This document shows positions 45,701 through 55,953 of a stretch of 64,000 nt of DNA, in pieces. Within the stretch, counting starts at the first letter, position 1. Each line of letters opens with the position of its first letter. Position numbers and translations under genes: made by a program. The notes beneath the pieces were generated by a model. It saw only the letters and a list, made by a program, of their open reading frames with translations, was not told the DNA's origin and ran no database searches. The DNA is from Hippopus hippopus (lineage: Eukaryota; Mollusca; Bivalvia; Cardiida; Cardiidae). The DNA lies in assembly GCA_946811185.2 (NCBI GenBank), contig OX328110.1:20328456-20392455 (forward strand). Direction: 5' to 3'.

Positions 45701-48700
45701 CATGTCAAAGGACCATACTTCCTAATGATCCAGTCGGTTACTAGACAAAATGGTTTTTATGGATCCATAGTTATGTGATGACTTGCATAGAATAATGCAG
45801 CACGGATATGCATCGATTCCCTTCTTTTGCTAGAGCATTGCTCCTATAAATTGGTAACCAGCATTTTCTCCTCTTCCCAAGATGTTTTCAAACGCCTTTA
45901 AACTTTTGGAAGTGAGAGCAAGGCTTTTTTTTTTCGTAAAGGGTTAACTCTTAACCAAACGACAAAATCTTAGACATGAAAGCATCTGTGACTCAAAAAA
46001 TAAAAGAAGATTTTGGAAGCGTAGAAAACATTGTGGGAAAAGGAGAAAATGCTGGTAACCAGCATTTTCTCCTTTTCCCACGATGTTTTCAAAAGCCTTT
46101 CACCTTTGAGTCGTCAAAACGCGGGATCGTTCGGTAAAGGGTTAAAATACACCAACACATTCCGGTATATGTAAGTGTTACACATGGTATGATACAAACA
46201 GCCCTCATAAAACGCCAAATGGTGCATTGGAGTTACAACAGAAATGTACAATTTATTATTTTTTTCATTTAGAGATGTTGCACATTATTGTGATTCTGTT
46301 TTGAATAACTTTATTCGAATTCGAAGTGAACATTTTTATATATTTTTTTTCTTTTTTTTTTTTTTCATTTTTTCGCTCCTGTAAATGTTTCTTTGATTGT
46401 TTTTTTTTTAAATAGTACGTAAATAAACTCGATAATTCGAATTCGAGAAAGATCAAGAAATGTGTTCGAGGTATCAGTGTATTCGGATTAACTATTCGAA
46501 TTTTTTAAGAAAAGAAATAGACTCAAATGGTCTTTATTTGCTAAAATCTTACCAGAAGACAAAATTTTAGACTTTTCCATTTTTGAGTAATTTGCAGATT
46601 GCTGTTAAATTCAATTCAAACAACGGATTTGTCTTTGGAATTGTGGATATTATTATGGGAAGAGGAAAAAAAGGCTTGTTGCTAGCATTTCTCCAATTCC
46701 CACAATGTTTTCAAAAGCCGTCTACTTTAGGGTCCTTAAAACTCGGGACTGTTTAGCTAGTGTAGGGTTAAAGAATATGCATACGTAAAAGGGCATTTAG
46801 TCTCTATTGAATTCGTGCTTGATTTCCTTGACAACGATCTATAAGTGGCTCGGTTTGCTTGAGCCTGCTGTAACGGACGTGTGTTATCGAAAAACAGTGT
46901 AGAAGCAACACTTTTTGCATTGAACTTGTTTAGATTATTCGTGGGGGATTGTTTCATTACTGACGAAATGGTGAAAAACCACCAATTAAAGAGGAAAAGT
47001 TTGTCACAGTTTGTTACATTGGTACCATATAAAAAGATCTGGAATCCGTATTTTGCTCTTGCCATTGTGATGGTTCTGGCGATATCAATTCACGTTTTCA
47101 TAGGAACATTAGGAAACGTTCCTGAATTGAAAAAGCAAATGGTAAAAGTTTGGGATCTTAGAAATTCTGTGACCTTTCACACCGTAAACAAGTCAATCAA
47201 GGGTTTTAACTCAATTGTTTACAACGCAAATAAGGGACATAACTCCGTGGTATTAAAAAGCAAAAATCAAAGTACTCAGAGTATGAGTTTTAAATCCAAG
47301 CTGAAAACTGTAATTCAGAATAACATCAAGACTAGGCGGATCAAAGGAAAATCAGATGAAGACTTTTGCAAACCAAAAAGACTTGGTAAGACGTCCTATG
47401 TATAAATTCTGTTAACAAAATGAGTGCTTGTCTGTACACCTTTCCTGTGAATATAGAGGAAAAAACTGCTACAACCAGAATATCCCTTCTTTATATGACC
47501 AGACTAAAACAGTTTCTGAGATGTTAGGTACAAAGCGTTGTGGGAAAGAAGAAAATGCTTCTTATCAGCATTCTTCAGCCTAATAAAGAAGATCCATTCT
47601 TTTGTATGACTAGACGAAAACGGTTTTTGAGATGTAAGGTACAAAGCGTTGTGGGAAAGGAGAAATTGCTGATAAGAAGCAATTTCCCATCTCCCACATT
47701 GTTTTAAAGACAAATGTCGTCATTTGATCCTCAAATGATTTGTTGTCTGAAAATGCTTTCAATTTGGATACGTCAAAATTGTATTCGTATGGTCAAAACA
47801 TTAATAAATATAAAATACTGTAATGCAGAAGTATTCTGGGGGCTCTATATTTGGTAAGAACTAAATGTAAAAATTGACAACTCGTGAGACCAAAGGTTGT
47901 TTGTTAAGTTACGGGGGATAGTTCAGTACACAGGACGAATACCAGCCTAACTTATGCCTGGCTATCTATTACGCTTGGTGTATAGCACTGTCAAACGGGA
48001 CCTGGATATCGTCTCATATGCAGGAATATAAGTACATTTTTAGTTTGCCAGCCGTGGAAATCGAACCCTCACCCTCAGGTATCCCGAGATTTGACCATTT
48101 ATGTCTCGTACCCTACCACTAGAGCTATTCCAATTGTGTACTTTCCTTTGATATGTATGGCATAATTACGTCCCTTTAATGAATGCAAATGAGATAGCCT
48201 TGCCAAAGTACTGAGGGTGCTGGCATAGGTACATATTGTGAGGCTGAAGCAATACTAACGATCTAAAATTACTAATGGTCTTTCGGATGAGACGTTAAAC
48301 CGAGGTCCCGTGTGACGGTGCTATACACCGAGCACGTTAAAGAACCAGGCGTAACTTAGGATGAGTTTCGTCCTGTATCTGCACTATCCCCCGTAAAAAT
48401 ACTAACAGCCTTCAGGGGGCGTCGCCCATATGGGCAACCGGTGGCGACGATAAATAAACGCAAATTCAATCAATCATACTAACGAAATGTAGGATGCCCT
48501 TATCTTTATAATCACTTGGAGTTGCTACATTCGGTTTTGTCTCATTTGCTAAGGTAACCTCATCATATGACGCAGATAGATTCTTTTCAATAAATATTTC
48601 ACCAATATGTACTACTATACACGTTCTTTCTTACAGTGGGACGGCTTTTAGTTCGTAAGAACAAAGGTATAACGCAGCAGTTTAAAAATCGCCACGCCGA

Positions 48701-51700
48701 CATCGGGCACGGGGGCCACTGGACACCTTCAAGCTGTGTAGTCCGAAATAGAGTCGCCGTCATCATACCATATCGTGACAGAAGGAGTCATCTCGAAACA
48801 CTACTATACCATCTTATACCCGTGCTCAAACGACAACAGTCAGAGTTCCAAATATTCGTAGTGGAACAGGTAATATACACTGGAAGGATGGTGGGTGATT
48901 GAATGGGTGAACAGGTCATTGGGAGGATGGATGAATGGATAGGATGGGATGGGATTCAATTGGATGGATGAATAGACCTTAGCCCAATAAACAAACGGAG
49001 ATGGGATGGAAGAAAGGTAGGGATTTGAGACATCATATCTTACTAGGCATCGGAGAGTGTAGCTGTTAGATCAGACTGAAAGTTCTGTGCAATCTGATCT
49101 GAGATTAAAACTTCTGCAAAAACAAACGTAGTAGAAACAATAATACCTCCTGGTTTTACAACACTGAAAGACCCCAGACAGTCCACAAGGACCATTCTGG
49201 GTTCTTAGAACTTGACAAAAGCAAGGAGAACGGAATAAAAGGTAGAGAAAAAGTTAGTTTTCAAGTTATTTCTACGTCTTACTACGCCACTGGTAGGATG
49301 TGATTGAATCAAGCACGACGTAGCTAAGTTTTCTCGCGCTCTTGATCAATCCATGCACTTCGTCCTTTGCGTTTTTAACGTGTTCTCTACAAGACATGTC
49401 AGACCGCATCACACGCTTACTGCGGGTTCACAAAGTTTTCACTGGGCCCTCCGTGATCTTATAGAATTTGAGTCTAACTCTCTGTATTCTCTTCATCTGC
49501 AAGTTTTCTTGAGAAATCATACATGTTTTCACGTCCAAAGCAGGTTTGTACCACGTCAAAGAATGCTATATTAGGTTCATGCTACTTTTGTGGTACGCCA
49601 ATGCCGTTGCTACCAAGCCCTCACCAGCCCATTACCTGCTACATAATTGAAAAGAAACTTTTTAAGCCGATAGTAAGAAGTAAAATTTTGCTATTTTAAA
49701 TACATGTATCTCTTTATCGGATAGTGTAGATTCAGGATCAGACTGCACGTTTTGTGCTGTGCGAAAAAGGAATTTTAAGTGTTCAGTTTCTAACGCATTG
49801 TAAATTGATCACGTTCTCACTGCGTTTTTCAGCATGTTAAAAATTCACACACGTCAGCCGAGACCGTAAAAATAGGTTTGCGTCCTTAGTGATTGTCACA
49901 GCCTTCCTCCCACGTCGGACAAGTCCGTACTGCGTTTGTCTTGTGCGACTGGGGGTTTGACATGTCATATCGTGTGCTTCATTCCAGGTCTATGCATGTT
50001 AGTTATACATTTAACGTTTTATCAAACATTCCCACATGATAAAAGTCACAGGGAAGAAGGCTTTTGAAATTATTGTTTAAAGAGGAGAAAATGCTTGTGA
50101 GTAATTTACAAGTGGCTAGAAACTTCTCAAGCCCGTGTCTTCTACAGCTGACCTTTTTACGTGTACAGCCTGAGGACTCAAAAGCATTGTGGCAAACGGA
50201 ACAATTTCATTTTTTCCTTCATTGTTTTGTTATTCATACATGTATAATAACCCTTTACCAAACAAGCCGTCGCTTTGGCGACTCTGATAAATAAACTTTT
50301 TTTAACATAGTGGAAAAGAAGGAAAATACATGTAATTGGGATAGACTCCATTTCCACTAGTTATCTATCCTTTCAAAGACAATTTTCATCATTTAAGTCA
50401 CTTTTTTATAAAATTTTCAGATAAAGTTTTTCAATTTTGAAGACACTTATGTTTTCTCATCTGGCAAAGGGTTAAAGAACAGTTTCATTACCAAAAAAAA
50501 TATGCTAATGAGACACATTCTTTACTCAGTGCAATGGTGCGTTTAGATTGTGTATATGACACCTCTTGTTGACTTAATACTTTCATTGACAGTGATCTAG
50601 TTTTCAGACATGCATGCATCTTTCTTATAGTCACGAGTCTGTGAACATATGAATGCTTATTCTAAAACAATCAATGAATTTGACTTTTGGTTTGCTGCCG
50701 TTTGCTTCAAGATACAGAAAAAATCATAAGAACGCACTTAGTATCAGACTAATTTTCTCTTATTGCATAGAAAAGGATATGGGTGTAGTAGACTAGAATG
50801 TTTATTGTCGTCAGTCCGATAGAGTTATCTGTCTTTGAGCACTCTTGTGCATATATGGTAAGAAAATGAACAAGTCTCGCGAGACACCGCGATGTTATTG
50901 GAACCTTCACGGTGCTCGGAACATTGCCAAAACTTTAAATTACCTATAACGCGAAAAGAAAAAGAGAAATTAAAGCCTTAATATACGTATTAGACACTGC
51001 ATAGTAATGAAATGTGCCTGCGTTAGTACAGATGAGTGCGTTTGATTGTACTTCATATATGAAGCCATGTATTTTTGTTTACGTGAGGTCCTCGTTGTAG
51101 GTCTGAACATGCTTTTAACTTGCAGAGTTCCACTTATGGAAATAAGAAATAACATTTTTGATATAGAATAAGGGCAGTCATGTTGACCTTTTTCCACTAC
51201 GAGCCAGGGGCCCTTAAAGTGAGAAAAACGTAAGCACAAATGATAAATATATTCAAATTGGGAAATACCATGTACATTTATATGTGTGTGATACCATTTT
51301 CATTCTTTAAACTTAGAGCGTTTGTTCTCTAGAATAAGTTTATATCTATTTAAGGGCCAAAGGTGAAAAGAATGGCTTTTGTGGATGGCAAAAATTAAGT
51401 TCAGATCAAGATCAATTCTTTCTGTATTTCGGTGGATTGTATTTTCAGCCAATAACAGATGTTGAGTTAGACATTGCCTCAGTCATATCATTGGCATTTG
51501 CTCCTTTTCCAACGATGATTTGGATTATGTCTACTCTTGAAAACTATATCTCATTGGAAATTTTATTTTTCAACAGTTTGATAATTTGCAAAACAATGAA
51601 GAAAATGAGGCAGTTGCTTGCGAGTTTTTTTTTAAATGCCCTTGATAATGAATCACGAAATAGTTTCAATATTCAAACCTCTTACGCTGTGAATGTTTTT

Positions 51701-54700
51701 TTTCAGGTATGGTTTGTCTTATTAACCCGCCTTAGTTGATCATGTTTATTTTAAGTATATTCAAATTAAAGTAAAAAGCCAATCGTTCTTTTGTAAAAAT
51801 CTCGAAATACAATTTTATTGCAAAACAAGAATTGGGGGTCGGACGACATTGACAAGGATCAAGCTACCACATTCTTTGCAATCTGATCTTTATATATGCT
51901 ACTCGCAATGGCTATTGACATCGCTAATGGCTTTACTTTGCTTGCTTTTTCTAGGCCGGAAATCAGACTTTCAACAAAGGTATGATCATGAATGCTGGTT
52001 TTAAGGAGGCTGTTCGAATTTCCGGTTTCAACTGCTACGTGTTTCACGACGTAGATTTAATTCTCGAGGACGACCGAAACATGTACGCATGTTCCATTTC
52101 ACCATGCCATCTATCTGTCGCTGTAGACAAATTTAGATACATGTAAGTCAATGTTGTGATAAAGTAATCTTCGGTTTTATTAACTGCTTGCTTGATTTAT
52201 TGATTGTTTGAGTGAGTGAGTGAGTGAGTGAGTGAGATATTGTCTTTTTACTTTCTCAATGCTTGAGGCCAGTAGTTTCTCCTTTTTGCACTAGAGGTGC
52301 AGTCATACCTTGTGACATTGTATGATCTTGATTTTGCAATGTTTTGGCTATGGCTTCCTATTTGAAAATGTGTATTTAATCGCTTAAGTGCTGTAAAAGT
52401 TATATATAGGTCCCTGAATTCTTCACCAACAAAAAATTTAGACTTGCCAAAATTGAAAGCATTTGCAGACGAAAAAATGAATTTGACTTTAAAAATTTAA
52501 ATTTGTATTTAAAAAAAAAAAAAGGCTAGAAACAGCTTTGGAAAAAGGAGAAAATGTTGGCTTTTGCCATTTCTCTTTTTTCCCCACAATGCATTCAAAA
52601 GCTTTCTTTCTCAGGATCTTTAAAAGTTGGGATTGTGTGGTAAAGGGTTTTCACAAAACGATAAGATAGTAGACTTGTCTATGAAAGCTTGTCTTTGAAA
52701 GTATCTGCAAACAGCAAATGAAATGTGACTAGATACATGTACCTGCATTTTCTCTTTTTCCCTTAGTGGTTTCAGAAGCCTTCATCTTCGGGCTCGTAAA
52801 ATCACGGATTTGACTGGTATAGGGCTAAAAAAATGGGACGCCTTTTAACACAATTCAGCTGTGTGAAAAAGGATCTTAATGCATTTGCGAAAAGTATCGA
52901 CCCACGTCAGCCTGCGCAGTTCGCGCAGGCTGACATGGGCCGAAACTTTTCGCTATCTTTATATTTTCTGCATGTCAATGGATGATTCTTCCCCGAGATT
53001 TAGTCAGTTGTTTAACAAAACGGATTTTATGGATCCATAATTAGGCGATGCCTTGCTTGGTATAATGCATCACGAAGATGCATTAAGCTCCCTTTTCTCA
53101 GAGCGTGGCCCACTTGTATGTTTGTATGGTGCTGAACGCCTTTTACAGGATTGTTTCACTCATATCGCGGCGGCCAGTGCACCTATTCGTGATATGCTAG
53201 GGTTTCTTTTTCCAGTTCTTCGCACAATATCCTTTCCAAGCCACTGGGTGCTTTTCCACATAACCATCGTCGAAATGGAGGATCTTACATGAGTCACGGT
53301 TTATGTATTATCATTTTTATCAAACGAGTTGACTAAAATTGTATGACGCGAGCCTTGGCGAGCGTCAAATACATTTTAGTTAGCGAGTTTGATAAAAATG
53401 ATAATACATAAACACGAATGTGAGATTCTATTTATCACATAAAACGAAAGAAAGACAGAAAATATCCTGCATCATCACCTTTAGCCTCTATACCGTTCAC
53501 GAAACCATGTTTACAGTTGTAGTTTGGTTTCAAATGTGTAGATACACAAGTATATAGTTCTTTGACATTTACACCGAAAGAAGAATGAAATAGTTTATAG
53601 AGGTGTTAAGTCCGCCTATTTCCGCAATGATATTGATTTTAAGAGACTTTCGCTGCACTTCTTGGTTTTTATCAAACATGAAAATCAAAAACTTTCCACG
53701 CGGATACGGCTTAGCAACAATGACGTCATTTTTCCATGAAACGGAGTAGCAGTACCAATTCCCGCGCATGCTGTTGTTGGTTTCTCTGGATTCACGCGCT
53801 CATGACTGAAAATTGATCAGAACCTGGACCCAAAATACGATAATACACTAGTGTATTATCAAAAATAAGTCATGGGTTTAATACACTGCCGGAGGAGGTT
53901 TTATGTGATAAAATATGTTGAAAGGTGAGAGAGGAATGCATCTTGTCGCTATGACTATCATCAGCTCTCGGAAAGAAATCGGCCGAGCTGGGCATTCGAA
54001 CGTCCTATAACAAAAGTTTGACTTTTTGTGTGGCGTCCGTGTTTGTGAGGTAGAGCGTCGGCCTCGTAACCATAAGGTCCCGAGTTCAATTCCCGGGAGC
54101 GGGTACAAACTTTGTGATTTTTCATCAGCCAACATACTCGGCGCGAGAACTTGTGTAGCTCCCAGGAAGCAGAATCGAGAAAGAGTAGTTTAAGTTGAAA
54201 GAAATTGTTTCTCAATCGATGTAAATTAAGTATATTTAAACTAAACTAAGTTTGACTGTTGAATGGCGTTCTGTTTCTAGCTTGCCTTACACGAGATTGG
54301 TTGGTGGTGTGTTTGCTATTCGCAGAGAAGACTTTGAGAAAGTTAATGGCTACTCGAACTTGTACTGGGGCTGGGGAGCAGAAGACGACGACATGGCTTT
54401 AAGGTACAGTAATTATTATCGCCAGCCCGGTAGAGTTATCTCTCTTCGAGCACTCTTGTGTATATTTGGAAAGAAAATGAACAAATCTCGCGAGAGGGCA
54501 TGATATTATCAGGACATACCTGATAACTGGTGACATTTCAAAGAATCTTTAGCCGAGTTCGGTAGCTCAGTCGGACACGTAAATGGGCTGGTAGTTCGAG
54601 CCCCATTTCGGCCACCAATAGAGGTTTGCTTTATGGTCAAATTGGCAGGATTCGTATGGTGGCATAGTTCTGCCGCGAGATACGAGATAACTATCATGAT

Positions 54701-55887
54701 AATTTTAGAAAACTGTCGCAAAAAATCAAAGTTTCCTAGAAAATTTATCTAGATAGTGAAAAGTTTTCTTTAAAAAATATCGCACAATGCTTACTGCGCT
54801 TTCACCTCGGTGTCATTGCGAACCTTCATGCTCAGTTTAGAGGCTCGAGTTCACGCTATCTCGGTTCTCATTTAACTCTTTTCCTCACAATCCCCAGTTT
54901 TAACGACCAGTTCAAAGAAGGCTTTTGAAAACATAGTGGGAAAAGGAGAAAATGCTGGTAACCAGCATTTTCTCATTTTCCCACTATATTTTCTACCCTA
55001 ACAAAAACATATTCTATCATTGGAGCCATGGTTATATTGTCGTCTGCGAATGCTTCGATTTTGACCTTTCGTAGAGAGTCAATTCGTCCGCACTAGGTTT
55101 GTAGAGTTTTAAAAGGCCTTTTACGTCGGAGTCGATTTAACTCAGGACTGTGTGTTAAAGTGTTAAAATCAAAACCGAAGTCTTTTGTTTAATATTTCTC
55201 TTTTTTTCTGGGATCATTTCAGAATAGAGGCAACTGGTATGAATTTGACCCGCCCTCCTGTCACAGTTGCAAGATACAAGATGTTGAAACACAAGGGAAG
55301 AGTTCGAGTTCCTCGTAAATGGAGGTTTGTATCCACTTTGTTTTAACTGTAAGAACGACTCTGAGTACTCTTGAAGTCAGAGCAAGTCAAAGATCAGACC
55401 TAAGCCTCTTCATTTGTACAGAATTGTAAAAAGCCCCGTAGGTATTACGTGTCAGGTATGATTTAATTTCGTAATAACGAAATACGAATATGATTAAACG
55501 AAATGATGTTTCGACACAACGATATCTTATTTTGATGAAACGGAATAATAATTAGTTTAAACGAAATTCTAGTTCGTTTTATGATTCAATCTATTAAAAT
55601 AAGATTTCGTTTTAACGAATTGATATTTCATTTAACTGAGCTAGTATGTTGTTAAAATGAAACAAAATAGGTCTGTGCATTATCAAGATTCCTATAAATA
55701 AGATGGTCCTATGAAGTGGTAAAGGTCTTTTTGCACGATCAACATTCATATAGCTCAGATGGCCCTATGAGTACTACAGGTCTTTGTGCATTATCCAGAT
55801 TCTCATACCTCTGATGGCTCTATTGGTACTATAGGTCTATGTACTCGATCAAGATTCCCATAGCGCAGGTCGACATGGGTCGAAATG

Positions 55888-55953
<66 letters not shown>

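Noticed and set aside
46881..46967. Upstream in-frame start for exon 1b
   Set aside because: It would add 29 residues including a hydrophobic stretch (TLFALNLFRLFVGDCF) before the anchor; the start at 46968 gives a normal type II topology. Not excluded by sequence alone.
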